Part shown: positions 16,600 through 26,018 of the stretch, piece by piece
Layout of the letters: each line of letters opens with the position of its first letter
How positions within the stretch are numbered: the stretch's first letter is position 1
Source: Cobetia amphilecti
Lineage (GTDB): Bacteria; Pseudomonadota; Gammaproteobacteria; Pseudomonadales; Halomonadaceae
DNA: 64,000 nucleotides
Reading direction: 5' to 3' (one strand)
Assembly (NCBI RefSeq): GCF_030010415.1
Contig: NZ_JASCSA010000008.1
Position numbers and translations under genes: made by a program
The notes under the pieces: generated by a model
Seen by the model: the letters and a program-made list of their open reading frames with translations, nothing else
Database searches by the model: none
What the model was told of the DNA's origin: nothing

Positions 16600-17813
16600 T
16601 GCTTGGCGTCATAGAGCGCCGCATCGGCGGCACGTACCAGATCGGTCAGATTGGTGTGCTGCTCGGCCTTGTAGCTCACCGCCCCGACGCTGACGGTCAG
16701 CACTTTCGCCACGGAGCTGTCAGGGTGGATCAGTTTGAGCGCACGCACCTTGCGGCGGATGCGTTCGGCGCAGGCACGCAATTGCCGCTCGGTCACTGAC
16801 TCCAGCAGAACCAGGAATTCCTCGCCGCCATAGCGCACCACCATGCCCGGCTGCGGGCCGATGCCGGCCTGGAGCGCACCGGCAACCTGCTGCAGGCAGT
16901 GATCCCCTTCCACATGTCCATGATGGTCGTTGTAGGCCTTGAAGTGATCGACATCCACCATCAGGATCGCCAGCCCGTCCTCTCGGGTCAGGTCCGCCCA
17001 GCGCTGGGCCAGATCCCGCTCCAGGTGACGCCGGTTGTAGACGCCCGTCAGTGCATCGCAGTTGGCCTCTCGGGTAAGACGTTGCCCGGCAGCGCGCTTC
17101 TCCTCCAGCAACAGCCGCTCACGCTGGCGCAGCAACCACACCTGACGCTGATTGTACTCGAGCTGATGGTTGGCCAATAGCGAGAGCCCTGTGGTGCTGG
17201 CGAAGATCACCATCGCCAGCAGCTCCAGCCCCTCCTGGCCGGCAGGTTCCAACGCGATCACACCGGCCATGATGAGCGTGCAGGTCAGCGACGCCGTCAG
17301 TGCCTGGAGGAAGCGCAGTCGAAAGAGAATGTTGCCGACCATCGGAAAGAAGCCGAACAACAGCGTATCGACATGCGAAAGCTCGGTGCGCGACAGCTGC
17401 AACAGGATGGCGCTGACCAGCATGGTGTTGATCACCAGCGCGGTCATCAGCCACTCCTTGAGCCGCATGGAAGGCGCGCGCTGCACCAGAGGAAGCACCA
17501 GCATGGCCACCACGCAAACACAGCCCAGCCGCAGCATGGCGGCCAGTGCCAGGTCCTCACTGCGATGAATGGTGTCACTGATCAGGAAGGTGGCATACAT
17601 CACGAAGGCGAAGATGCCGGAATACAGCAAGCCGCGCGTGCGCGAGACGCGCGCCTCTTCCACATACCGGGTCTCGAGGGCGTCGGGGAACATGAGCCGC
17701 CAGCGTGACGCGCCGCGACCGTCGATCAACCCCTCGACGACACCGCGCTCGGCGGCCAACGCCGCCGGCATCGTCGCCTTGCCGGCGCCGGGGAGTCGCT
17801 TTTGACTTCTCAT
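16569..17813 (-). CDS. Membrane diguanylate cyclase (GGDEF)
   Basis: This enzyme would make cyclic di-GMP from two GTP. The 414-residue protein has a cytoplasmic N-terminus, about six hydrophobic helices (residues 60-220), a short coiled coil rich in Gln, Arg and Glu, and a GGDEF domain with the active motif GGEEF at 329-333. The inhibitory I-site (RxxD) that normally precedes the motif is missing; the equivalent residues are P and G. The start overlaps the stop of the upstream cyclase gene by four bases (ATGA), so the two are co-translated. The membrane domain resembles none of the named sensors I know. Confidence 0.88.
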   Translation of the reverse strand: MRSQKRLPGAGKATMPAALAAERGVVEGLIDGRGASRWRLMFPDALETRYVEEARVSRTRGLLYSGIFAFVMYATFLISDTIHRSEDLALAAMLRLGCVCVVAMLVLPLVQRAPSMRLKEWLMTALVINTMLVSAILLQLSRTELSHVDTLLFGFFPMVGNILFRLRFLQALTASLTCTLIMAGVIALEPAGQEGLELLAMVIFASTTGLSLLANHQLEYNQRQVWLLRQRERLLLEEKRAAGQRLTREANCDALTGVYNRRHLERDLAQRWADLTREDGLAILMVDVDHFKAYNDHHGHVEGDHCLQQVAGALQAGIGPQPGMVVRYGGEEFLVLLESVTERQLRACAERIRRKVRALKLIHPDSSVAKVLTVSVGAVSYKAEQHTNLTDLVRAADAALYDAKHQGRDCCIVR

Positions 17814-19261
17814 GACAGGCCCGCTCCGCCCATCGGCGGCCTGTGATCAGGCGACTCTGCCTTCTGTTCATCGTGCTGCGCATTCTGCCGCTCACCCTGC
17901 TGCGCAGCCTGGCGCTCATCATCAAGGCCATCGTGAAGGCCATCACGCAGGTCATCACTGGCCTGGGCGCGCACCTTGCCATGGCCGTTACCACGTTGCA
18001 CGCAGGTACGGTTGCGGCCATGGCGCTTGGCACGATAGAGCCCCTTGTCGGCCTGATCGACCCAGCGGCTGAGCAGCGTCTCGACCGCCATGTCACGCGT
18101 CATCTCATCCTCCATTCCCTCGCCCTCGAGCAGGCGCGACAAGGGGATGACGCAAAGCCCCACACTCACAGTGACGACGCCGAGTTCCGACTCGCGGTGA
18201 GGCAGCTTTAGCGACTTGACGGCATAGCGCATCGCCTCGGCCAGGCTGTGCGCATGCTCGAGATCTCGCACGGCCACCAGGGCGGTAAATTCCTCGCCAC
18301 CGAAGCGGACGACGCTGGCCAACGCAGCCTCTTTCCCCTCGAGAGCACCGGCGATGCCAGCGCCTTTTTCCCTGTCCAGTGTTTCCTGCAAGGCCTGGGC
18401 GATCTGATACAGGCAGTTGTCGCCCGGGACATGTCCGTAGTGATCATTGAAGGCCTTGAAGTGATCGACATCCATCATCATCAGCGCCAGACATGGTAAC
18501 GGTGGCACCGGATGGGACGCGGACACGCCGTTCTTCGCCTGCTGAGCATCGCCATGGTGCTGCTTGAGCACCTCGATCAGATGACGGCGATTGTAGAGCT
18601 GGGTCAGCGGGTCGAGACAGGCCATTTCCTGCAGCTCGGCATTGCGTGACTCCACATCCTGCAGGCGCAGTTGATCGATGGAGGTCATCAGATAGGCATG
18701 ACGGGCCGAGAACTCGATGCGGAAGCTGGCAATCAGCGAAAACAGGCAGAACGCCATGAAGACGAAGACGATCGCGAAGTCCATATGGGCATAGGGCATC
18801 GATACGCTCAGCGCTACGCTGATCACGATGACCATCCCCCCTGCCGACAGCACCAGAGCCGCGACGAAACGCAGCTGCATCAGGACGATACCGACCAGTG
18901 GCACCACGCCCAGCGCATAGAGTTCGAGGAAGCAGCGCAGGTGGTTCTCGCGCACTGCCAGCCACGCCGCCAGGCCGATCACGCCCCACAGGGTCGCGAC
19001 CAGCAGCGCCTCACGCCCGACGGGGCGGCTGACCTCGCTCTTGAGGGCCAGCACGAGGATCGCGACCGGCGCATAGACGGTGTCATAAAGCACGAACATC
19101 AGCTGAAAGATGATCAGGCTCCAGCAGCGCATTACTGCACGACTCATGCGCCGACGATGCTCGAACTGTTCAAAGTCCCTCTCGAGTTCAGGGGCAAAGC
19201 TCAGCCTTGCAGGAGTCGTGGCACTCAGGTGTTGCTCCAATATTGCCATTCGTGAAGGCAT
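17810..19261 (-). CDS. Membrane diguanylate cyclase (GGDEF), first gene of a tandem pair
   Basis: This second cyclase has the same plan as its downstream neighbour: about 60 soluble residues, six membrane helices, a linker and a GGDEF domain with an intact GGEEF motif. The RxxD inhibitory site is again replaced (A and A). A hydrophilic tail of about 60 residues rich in Gln, Asp, Arg and His follows the cyclase domain. I chose the ATG at 19261 (MPSRMAILEQHLS, 483 residues) because it follows AAGGGA; the frame stays open back to 19450 but would then run into the permease gene and its terminator. The pair probably arose by duplication. Confidence 0.85.
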   Translation of the reverse strand: MPSRMAILEQHLSATTPARLSFAPELERDFEQFEHRRRMSRAVMRCWSLIIFQLMFVLYDTVYAPVAILVLALKSEVSRPVGREALLVATLWGVIGLAAWLAVRENHLRCFLELYALGVVPLVGIVLMQLRFVAALVLSAGGMVIVISVALSVSMPYAHMDFAIVFVFMAFCLFSLIASFRIEFSARHAYLMTSIDQLRLQDVESRNAELQEMACLDPLTQLYNRRHLIEVLKQHHGDAQQAKNGVSASHPVPPLPCLALMMMDVDHFKAFNDHYGHVPGDNCLYQIAQALQETLDREKGAGIAGALEGKEAALASVVRFGGEEFTALVAVRDLEHAHSLAEAMRYAVKSLKLPHRESELGVVTVSVGLCVIPLSRLLEGEGMEDEMTRDMAVETLLSRWVDQADKGLYRAKRHGRNRTCVQRGNGHGKVRAQASDDLRDGLHDGLDDERQAAQQGERQNAQHDEQKAESPDHRPPMGGAGLS

Positions 19262-19385
19262 GTCTGATTTCCCTTCAATCGCCCTGCTTTCTTTATCACA
19301 TGCGCAAATGTTGAAAGCCACGCTGACGGAGATGTTCAAGCGCCGCATGTCCGTGTTGATACCTCGCTCGTGAACGAAAATCCAA

Positions 19386-19418
19386 CGAAAACACCGGACC
19401 TCGATGAGGCCCGGCGTT
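19386..19418 (-). terminator. Rho-independent terminator of the acid-sugar permease gene
   Basis: On the minus strand a 13-base stem (two G-U pairs) with a three-base loop (arms 19406-19418 and 19390-19402) is followed by TTTT. It lies just after the permease stop at 19447. Confidence 0.8.
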
Positions 19419-19446
19419 CCTGATAAAGCTGATTTCTCTGGCTGGT

Positions 19447-20823
19447 TCAACCGACAATGGCGTTGAGCAGCAACAGGGTGATGATGGAAATGGCCCAGGC
19501 CAGCGTCGTCGGCAGGGTCAGCACCAGCATCTGATGCTTGGTGCTCTTGACGCCGAGCATGCGATTGACGACCCAGAAATAGCTGTCATTGAAGTAGCTG
19601 AAGAACATCGCGCCGATACAGGCGGCCTGCGCGGCCAGCACCATGTTGACGTCCGGCATGCCCATCAGGATCGGCGCGGAGATCGAGGCCGCGGTAATCA
19701 TCGACACCGTGCCACTCCCCTGGATGAAGCGCACCAGCGTGGCGATGATGAACGGGATCAACAGCGGCTGAAGCCCCAGTGCCGCGACCTGCATGGCGAT
19801 GTAATCGCCGCCGCCACTGGCACGCAGTACCGAGCCCAGTGCACCACCGGCACCGGTGACCAGCAGGATGATCCCCGCCGTCTCGACGCCCTTTTCCAGA
19901 TGATCGAACACTTCCTGCCTGGGGGTCTTCGGCATCAGGCCATAGATGGCGACCAGCACCCCGATGCCCACGGCGATCACCGGGTTGCCGATGAAGGCGA
20001 TGGTACTGGTAAGCGCATTGCTGGTATCGCCCATCACGGCACTGACCAGCGTGTTGAGGAAGATCAGCGCGATGGGCAGGCCGATCGGCATGCAGGACAT
20101 CAGCAGGGACGGCAGTTCCGATTCAGGCAGCATGCTGTCGGTGTCATGCTTGACGCTATCTTCGAAGCCACCCGGCTGGGCTTCCAGCATCGCCTCGATG
20201 CGCGGGCCCATGATACGGGCGTAGATCACCAGTGCGATCAGCGCAGGAGCGGTGATCACCAGGCCCCAGCCGATCATCAGACCGATGTCGACACCGAAGA
20301 TACCCGCCACGCCCAGCGGACCCGGGGTCGGTGGCACGCTAGAGTGGGTGATGATCAGGCCAGCCGCCAGCGCGATGCCCAGACCGATCACCGAACGTCC
20401 GCTGTTGCGAGCCAGTGAACGCACCAGCGGGTTGAGGATGACGTAGGCCGAATCACAGAAGATCGGAATGGAGACGATGTAGCCCGTCAGCGCCATCGCG
20501 GCCTCTTCCTTGTTCTTGCCCAGCAGATTGAGGATAGCGTAGGCCATGCGCTGCCCGGCACCAGTCACCTCCAGGATACGCCCCATCATCACGCCGAAGC
20601 CGATCACGAGACCGATGGTGGAAAGCGTCTTGCCGAAACCGGTGGTGATGGCACTGATGACCTCATTGGGCGGCATGCCGCCGATCAACCCCGCCAGTGA
20701 GGCGGCGATGATCAAGGCCAGCAAGGCATGCACGCGGGTTTTCAATACCAGATAGATCATGACGAAGATGGCGATGCCCAGGCCGATGATGACCTGTGGC
20801 CCCGCGACGGCGGCGTCTGTCAT
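19447..20823 (-). CDS. GntP-family sugar-acid:H+ symporter
   Basis: This 458-residue inner-membrane carrier belongs to the gluconate permease (GntP/GntT) family, with about 12-14 hydrophobic helices. Family blocks visible are IPIFCDSAYVILNPL, THSSVPPTPGPLG and SYFNDSYFWVVNRM. It is the last gene of the minus-strand cluster encoding LtnD, OtnK, OtnC, OtnI and DenD, so its likely substrates are the four-carbon acids L-threonate and D-erythronate rather than gluconate. A 163-base gap with a GTCGGC-GCT-GCCGAC hairpin (20872-20886) separates it from denD and may lower or separate its expression. Confidence 0.9.
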   Translation of the reverse strand: MTDAAVAGPQVIIGLGIAIFVMIYLVLKTRVHALLALIIAASLAGLIGGMPPNEVISAITTGFGKTLSTIGLVIGFGVMMGRILEVTGAGQRMAYAILNLLGKNKEEAAMALTGYIVSIPIFCDSAYVILNPLVRSLARNSGRSVIGLGIALAAGLIITHSSVPPTPGPLGVAGIFGVDIGLMIGWGLVITAPALIALVIYARIMGPRIEAMLEAQPGGFEDSVKHDTDSMLPESELPSLLMSCMPIGLPIALIFLNTLVSAVMGDTSNALTSTIAFIGNPVIAVGIGVLVAIYGLMPKTPRQEVFDHLEKGVETAGIILLVTGAGGALGSVLRASGGGDYIAMQVAALGLQPLLIPFIIATLVRFIQGSGTVSMITAASISAPILMGMPDVNMVLAAQAACIGAMFFSYFNDSYFWVVNRMLGVKSTKHQMLVLTLPTTLAWAISIITLLLLNAIVG

Positions 20824-20986
20824 GGGGGGCTACTCCTGTAGTTTGTTATTGTGTGGCGCAAGGTATGCGGTGTCGGCGCTGCCGACTGGCATGACGCCGA
20901 TCGTTGTTATTGACGTACTGATGTGACGAGCAGCTCTGGCAAAGGTGTCTAGCGAGCTCGTCTTGGATAAGATGCCCAGACGCTGG

Positions 20987-21982
20987 CTAGGCGTTGGCGC
21001 TCTCATCGCGATACGCATTGAGAATCTCGTGCAGGTCGGCATCGCCTACGAAGCCCAGCGAACGCGCCTTGCGGGTGTCAAAGCGCGCCGGCCAGCTGCC
21101 GACGATGGCGGTGATACGCGGGTCAGGCTCATGCTTGACGAGTGCCAGCGCCTGCTCGCCGGCGATATCCTTGAGCGCCGCGAGCATTGACGCGACGCTG
21201 ACGGTGATGCCCGGCAGCATGAAGCAGCGAGAGAGGCCGAAGTCCGCGCTCGCCACCTCCGCGCCCTTGAGCAGAGCCGCGACCACCCGACGGGGCGACA
21301 TTACGAACATCTCGAGCTCGCTCGGTACCGGGCAGATGGCGGCTTCGCCATTGAGCGGTTCGCGCAGGATGGAGGAGGCGAAGCTCGAGGCTGCCGCATT
21401 GGGACGCCCGGGGCGCACGATGATGGTGGGCAGACGCAGCACGCAGCCATCCACCAGCCCGCGACGGCTGTAGTCATTGATCAGCAGTTCCGACATCGCC
21501 TTCTGGGTGCCGTAGGAGTTCTGCGGCACCAGCGCGGTCATGTCGCTCAGCGTCTCGGGAAGATCGCCTCCGTAGGCGGCGACCGAACTGGCCATCACCA
21601 GCCGGGTGTCGCGCAATCCACGCGCCGCGCAGCCTTCCAGCAGCAGGCGAGTTGCGTCGAAGTTGACGCGCATGCCGAGCGCCAGGTCCGCCTCGGCCGC
21701 CGAGCTGACCACGGCTGCCAGGTGATAGATCACCTGCGGCTCGCCCGCCAGGCAGCGATCAAGCACCTCGGCATCGGCGATATCGCCTGCCACGATCTCG
21801 ATATCCAGCGAGGTGGCCGGTTCGACTGCCAGACATGACGCCGCCTCGGGACGTGGCGCCTCGATCTGATCCAACAGGGTCAAGCGTGACAATGGCTGCC
21901 CCTTCAGGCTACCCGTGTCGATCAAGGCCTCGGTCAGGCGCTGACCGAGAAATCCGGCAGCGCCGGTAATCATGACGTGCAT
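20987..21982 (-). CDS. denD: D-erythronate dehydrogenase
   Basis: DenD oxidises D-erythronate with NAD to 3-oxo-tetronate in the acid-sugar pathway defined by Zhang and co-workers. The 331-residue extended SDR protein has the Rossmann motif GAAGFLG at residues 7-13, the active-site block SSVAAYGGDLPE and the catalytic pair in SYGTQKAMSE (YxxxK). The ATG at 21982 is preceded by AAGGAG; a start ten codons earlier lacks this. Specific assignment as DenD, rather than a generic epimerase-like SDR, rests on the neighbours OtnI, OtnC, OtnK and LtnD. Confidence 0.88.
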   Translation of the reverse strand: MHVMITGAAGFLGQRLTEALIDTGSLKGQPLSRLTLLDQIEAPRPEAASCLAVEPATSLDIEIVAGDIADAEVLDRCLAGEPQVIYHLAAVVSSAAEADLALGMRVNFDATRLLLEGCAARGLRDTRLVMASSVAAYGGDLPETLSDMTALVPQNSYGTQKAMSELLINDYSRRGLVDGCVLRLPTIIVRPGRPNAAASSFASSILREPLNGEAAICPVPSELEMFVMSPRRVVAALLKGAEVASADFGLSRCFMLPGITVSVASMLAALKDIAGEQALALVKHEPDPRITAIVGSWPARFDTRKARSLGFVGDADLHEILNAYRDESANA

Positions 21983-22065
21983 CGTGTGGACTCCTTGCTC
22001 GCCGCCTGGCATGACGGCTCATGACGTGTTGTCGTTATTGGCGTTTCTGCTGTCTTGCGTCGTGA

Positions 22066-22878
22066 TCAGGCGGTGCCGGACTGGCCGTCGTTGAGCCCGA
22101 AGGCGCGACCCCAGCCGAGGCCTGCGCGCGTCTCACCCCGCGGACGGTATTCACAGCCGATCCAGCCGTCGTAACCCAGACTCTCCAGCCGGTCGAACAG
22201 CGCCGGATAATGCACTTCACCGACATCCGGCTCGCGACGGTCCGGCACGCCGGCGATCTGCACATGGCCCATATGCGCGAACTGCGATTCCAGATTGCGG
22301 ATCAGATCGCCCTCGACGATCTGGCAGTGATAGAGATCGAACTGCACCTTGAGGTTGGCGGCGCCGACCTGGGCGAGAATCTCGCGTGCCTGCGCCTGAC
22401 CACTCAGATAGAAGCCGGGCATGTCGCGCGGATTGATCGGTTCGATCAGCAGTGTCTTGCCGACCTTCTCAAGCTCGGCGGCGGCGTAACGCAGGTTGTG
22501 GATGTAGGTCTCGGTGCAACGCGCGCGCATGGCGTCATCCGCGCCCTGCGGTACCAGGCCCGCCATGGCATGCACGCGCGGACAGTCGAGCACCTGGGCA
22601 TAGCGAATCGCCTCGGCCACCGAGGCCCGAAACTCCTCCTCGCGCCCCGGCAGACAGGTCAGGCCACGCTCACCGGCCTCCCAGTCGCCCGGCGGCAGAT
22701 TGAACAGCACCTGCGACAGCTGGTGCTCATCGAGCCTTGCGCGCAATTCTTGCGGGGAATAGGCATAGGGGAAGAGATATTCGACCCCGCGAAAACCACT
22801 TTCGGCCGCAGCCGCGAAGCGATCGAGAAAGTCATGCTCGGTGAACAGCATGCTGAGATTGGCGGCCAATCGGGTCAT
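22066..22878 (-). CDS. otnI: 2-oxo-tetronate isomerase
   Basis: OtnI interconverts 2-oxo-tetronate and 3-oxo-tetronate, feeding the LtnD product into the kinase step. The 270-residue TIM-barrel protein belongs to the hydroxypyruvate isomerase-like (Hyi) group. Metal-site blocks are visible: LLIEPINPRDMPGFYL (Glu), QFDLYHCQI (Asp and His), HVQIAGVPDRREPDVGEV and GCEYRP (Glu). It sits between denD and otnC on the same strand. A true hydroxypyruvate isomerase is the alternative, but the complete operon favours OtnI. Confidence 0.9.
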   Translation of the reverse strand: MTRLAANLSMLFTEHDFLDRFAAAAESGFRGVEYLFPYAYSPQELRARLDEHQLSQVLFNLPPGDWEAGERGLTCLPGREEEFRASVAEAIRYAQVLDCPRVHAMAGLVPQGADDAMRARCTETYIHNLRYAAAELEKVGKTLLIEPINPRDMPGFYLSGQAQAREILAQVGAANLKVQFDLYHCQIVEGDLIRNLESQFAHMGHVQIAGVPDRREPDVGEVHYPALFDRLESLGYDGWIGCEYRPRGETRAGLGWGRAFGLNDGQSGTA

Positions 22879-22916
22879 GTCAGATCCTTGGATTTCACAG
22901 ACGAAGACGTCATCAC

Positions 22917-23570
22917 TCAGGGGCGCCCGAACCTGGCTTCGAGTTCCGCCACCTGTTCCGGGGTCATCCCACGTGGGTTCTTGCCCTGCAGCAGCAGGAA
23001 CAGCTTGGCGGTTTCCTCAAGCTCTTCCGTGGCATAGACCGCCGCTTCCAGGGTCTTGCCGGCCACCACCGGGCCATGATTGGCCAGCAACACGGCGCAG
23101 TGCTTGCCGGCCAGGCCACGCACGGCATCGCCCAGCGCGGGGTCGCCCGGCATGTAGTAAGGCACCAGCGGCAACTTGCCGACCCGCATCACGTAATAGG
23201 CCGTCAGCGGAGGAATGCACTCGCAGGGATTCACGTCCGGCAGGCAGGACACCGCCACCGAGTGGGTCGAATGCAGGTGGACGATGGCACCCGACTGCGG
23301 GCGCTCGTCATACATGGCGCGATGCAGGAAGTGCTCCTTGGTCGGCGCGTCGCCATCGATCAACACGCCCTGGGCATCGAGGCGCGAGATGCGCGCCGGG
23401 TCCAGACGCCCCAGGCAGGCATTGGTCGGCGTCATCAACCAGCCGCCATCGTCCAGCCGCTGGCTGATGTTGCCGCTGGCCCCCATGGTCAGGCCGCGGT
23501 CGAACAGTGACTTGCCGTAGGTGGCGATCTGCTCACGCAACACGTTGATATCGTGCTGTGACTGACTCAT
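22917..23570 (-). CDS. otnC: 3-oxo-tetronate 4-phosphate decarboxylase
   Basis: OtnC is a class II aldolase-family enzyme that decarboxylates 3-oxo-tetronate 4-phosphate to dihydroxyacetone phosphate, which enters glycolysis. The 217-residue protein has the substrate loop GASGNIS, the zinc histidines in VHLHSTHSVAVS and the later LLANHGPVVAG. Its start overlaps the otnK stop (ATGA), so kinase and decarboxylase are made together. L-fuculose-phosphate aldolase is the general family alternative. Confidence 0.9.
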   Translation of the reverse strand: MSQSQHDINVLREQIATYGKSLFDRGLTMGASGNISQRLDDGGWLMTPTNACLGRLDPARISRLDAQGVLIDGDAPTKEHFLHRAMYDERPQSGAIVHLHSTHSVAVSCLPDVNPCECIPPLTAYYVMRVGKLPLVPYYMPGDPALGDAVRGLAGKHCAVLLANHGPVVAGKTLEAAVYATEELEETAKLFLLLQGKNPRGMTPEQVAELEARFGRP

Positions 23571-24919
23571 GCGTTCTCCTCGCGAGGATTCATGGCATCC
23601 AGCACGTCGAATGCCCGGGTAAAGAAGTCTTCACCCCCGAAGTTGCCGGACTTGAGTGTCAGCGAGAGCATCGCCTCCGGCTGCGAGGGGCCGGCGGCCG
23701 GGTGCGGTGCCTGTGTCCAGGGCACACCGGGGTCGATCTGACCGCCGATACGCAGCTCACGGATGTCGAGCGCCGAGACCACCGCGCCGGAGGTTTCTCC
23801 CCCCGCCACCAGCAGGCGCCCGACGCCTTCCGCGACCAGGGTGCTGGCCAGACTGGCCAGGGCGCACTCGATGAGCTCACCGGCCTGCTTGACGCCCAGT
23901 GACGCCTGCGCCGCCTTGACACTTTCCGGCTCGGCCGAGGCGTAGATAAGAAATGGCTTGGGGTCCGTCGCCGCCAGTTGCTCACGGGCGAACTCCAGCG
24001 CCGCCTCGAAGTGGGTATCGCTCGCGTTGAGCTTGACGGGGTCCAGCGCGAAGGCAGCATGCTGCTGAGTGAAGTGCGCCACCTGCTTGAGCGTCATGCG
24101 AGAACAACTGCCGGACAGCACCATCGCGGCGCCCTTCGCCGGGGCCAGCACCGCTGCATCATCGATCGGCTCAAGCCAGCCCTTGCGGCGGTACTGGGCA
24201 GGCAAGGCCTGCGCGAGGCCAGAGCCACCGGTGACCAGCGCGTGATCGACCAGCGCCTCGGCCAGTACCTCGAGATCCTGCTCATCGAGGCTGTCACAGA
24301 CCACATGACGAACGTTTTGATGGGCAAGCTCGTCCAGACGCTGACGGGCCTCCTGCGCGCCGCGGCACAGAGTGGCGTGATCGAGCAGCCCCACGCCATG
24401 CGGCGTCTGGCGTGACAGCACGCGCACGATGTCGGCATCGGTCATCGGGTTGAGAGGATGATGCTGCATGCCGCTGTCATTGAGCAGGCGGTCGCCGACG
24501 AACAGATGGCCCTGATAGACACTGCGTCCGTTGATGGGGAAGGCCGGCACGAAGGCCGTCTGCGTGGCAGACAAGGCCTCCAGCAAGGCATCGGCGACCG
24601 GCCCGATATTGCCCTCGGGCGTGGAATCGAACGTCGAGCAGTACTTGAAGAACAGCTGGCGCGCGCCCTGGGCTTTCAGCCATTCAAGCGCCGCGAGAGA
24701 TTCACTGATCGCCTGATCCACCGGGCAGCTGCGCGACTTGAGCGCGACCACCACGGCGTCGACCTCAGTCAGATCCAGCCCGTTCGCCGCCCCTTCCTGC
24801 AGCGCGTCCTGGGGTACCCCGATCACCTGCACGGTGCGCATGCCGGCACGTACCAGGTTGTTGGCAAGATCCGTCGCGCCGGTGAAGTCATCGGCGATTC
24901 CGCCCAGTACGATCGGCAT
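23567..24919 (-). CDS. otnK: 3-oxo-tetronate kinase
   Basis: OtnK phosphorylates 3-oxo-tetronate at C4 with ATP. The 450-residue protein is of the four-carbon acid sugar kinase family (formerly DUF1537). The N-terminal substrate domain has GGIADDFTGATDLANNLV and FFKYCSTFDSTPEGNIGP. The C-terminal nucleotide domain has VLSGSCSRMTLKQ and LLVAGGETSGAVV. The ATG at 24919 shares a base with the ltnD stop (TGATG). The order ltnD-otnK-otnC-otnI is the one described for this pathway. Confidence 0.93.
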   Translation of the reverse strand: MPIVLGGIADDFTGATDLANNLVRAGMRTVQVIGVPQDALQEGAANGLDLTEVDAVVVALKSRSCPVDQAISESLAALEWLKAQGARQLFFKYCSTFDSTPEGNIGPVADALLEALSATQTAFVPAFPINGRSVYQGHLFVGDRLLNDSGMQHHPLNPMTDADIVRVLSRQTPHGVGLLDHATLCRGAQEARQRLDELAHQNVRHVVCDSLDEQDLEVLAEALVDHALVTGGSGLAQALPAQYRRKGWLEPIDDAAVLAPAKGAAMVLSGSCSRMTLKQVAHFTQQHAAFALDPVKLNASDTHFEAALEFAREQLAATDPKPFLIYASAEPESVKAAQASLGVKQAGELIECALASLASTLVAEGVGRLLVAGGETSGAVVSALDIRELRIGGQIDPGVPWTQAPHPAAGPSQPEAMLSLTLKSGNFGGEDFFTRAFDVLDAMNPREENA

Positions 24920-25857
24920 CACTGCGCTCCTTCATCATTCGCGGCCGGCAGGCTGAAGCTGCCGAGACGCTGATAGACCTTGATGACGGCCGAGTCGTCC
25001 TCGCGCCCGAAACCTGCGCCACTGGCGGCGGTGAACTGCTGCAGGGCACTACCGGCCACCGGCATGGCAAGCTTCAGCTCGCGCCCGGTGCTGTGCACGA
25101 TGTTCAGGTCCTTGACGAAGATGTCGACGGCCGACAGCGGCGTGTAATCGCCCTTGAGTATGTGCGGCACGCGATTCTCGAACATCCAGGAATTGCCCGC
25201 GGAATGGGTGATGACGTCATAGAGGGTGTCGGGGTCGATCCCCATGCTCATGCCCAGCGCCATGGCTTCTGCCGCCGCCGCGATGTGCACGCCAGCGAGA
25301 TGCTGGTTGACCAGCTTGACGCTCGAGCCCGGGCCGGCGCAGTCGCCCAGCCGATAGACATTGGCTGCCATCGCCGCCAGCACGCGTTCCGCCTTGACGT
25401 AAGCCGCTTCACTGCCGGAGGACATCACGGACAGCTCACCACTGCGTGCCTTGACGGCGCCGCCGCTGATCGGGGCGTCGAGCAGCTCCAGCTGCATGCC
25501 GTTCAGGCGGGTTTCCAGTTCACGTGCGAAGCTCGGCGCCACGGTGGCGCACTGGATCACCAGGCTACCCGGCGCGAGTCGCTCGGCCAGACCGCCCTCA
25601 CCCTGCGCCCCGAGCAGCACCTGCTCGACCTGATCGGCATTCACCACGACCAGCACCACCACCTGACACTCGGCCGCCAGTTCCAGCGGCGAGGCAACGG
25701 CGCGGCCACCCGCCGCTTCGAACGCCTGACAGGCGGCGGGCGAGATATCACAGCCGATCACGTCCAGGCCTGCTTCCAGCATGGCGCGCGCACTGCCCAT
25801 TCCCATCGCGCCGAGGCCGACAAGGCCGATCACCGGTGAAGTCGTTGCTGCTGTCAT
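24919..25857 (-). CDS. ltnD: L-threonate dehydrogenase
   Basis: LtnD oxidises L-threonate at C2 with NAD to 2-oxo-tetronate. The 312-residue protein belongs to the beta-hydroxyacid dehydrogenase family: Rossmann motif GLVGLGAMGMG near residue 12, DAPISGGAVKARSG and the catalytic lysine in SSVKLVNQHLAG. The start at 25857 follows GGGAG; nine further upstream codons are open but unsupported. It is the first gene of the operon and is transcribed away from the LacI-type regulator across a 161-base region with two operators. Confidence 0.9.
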   Translation of the reverse strand: MTAATTSPVIGLVGLGAMGMGSARAMLEAGLDVIGCDISPAACQAFEAAGGRAVASPLELAAECQVVVLVVVNADQVEQVLLGAQGEGGLAERLAPGSLVIQCATVAPSFARELETRLNGMQLELLDAPISGGAVKARSGELSVMSSGSEAAYVKAERVLAAMAANVYRLGDCAGPGSSVKLVNQHLAGVHIAAAAEAMALGMSMGIDPDTLYDVITHSAGNSWMFENRVPHILKGDYTPLSAVDIFVKDLNIVHSTGRELKLAMPVAGSALQQFTAASGAGFGREDDSAVIKVYQRLGSFSLPAANDEGAQ

Positions 25858-25933
25858 CTCGCATCTCCCGCGGAAGCTGTTCAAGTGCTGATCAAGGCGG
25901 CCTCATGCGGCACACCGATCAACACTTCGCTGA

Positions 25934-25963
25934 ATGTTAGCGCTATCATGTTAGCGCTAACAT
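25934..25963. promoter_or_regulatory. Two abutting LacI-type operators
   Basis: Site 1 (25934-25949) reads ATGTTAGCGCTATCAT and site 2 (25948-25963) reads ATGTTAGCGCTAACAT. Site 2 is a perfect 16-bp palindrome and site 1 differs from it at one base. Their centres are 14 bp apart. The central TAGCGCTA with a CpG at the dyad is typical of LacI/GalR-family sites. They lie between ltnD and the divergent regulator gene and probably control both. Confidence 0.85.
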
Positions 25964-26018
25964 CATTAATAGATTAGGCTCCAAGCCACGACAAGAGGCA
26001 AATGAGAAAACGCGACAT

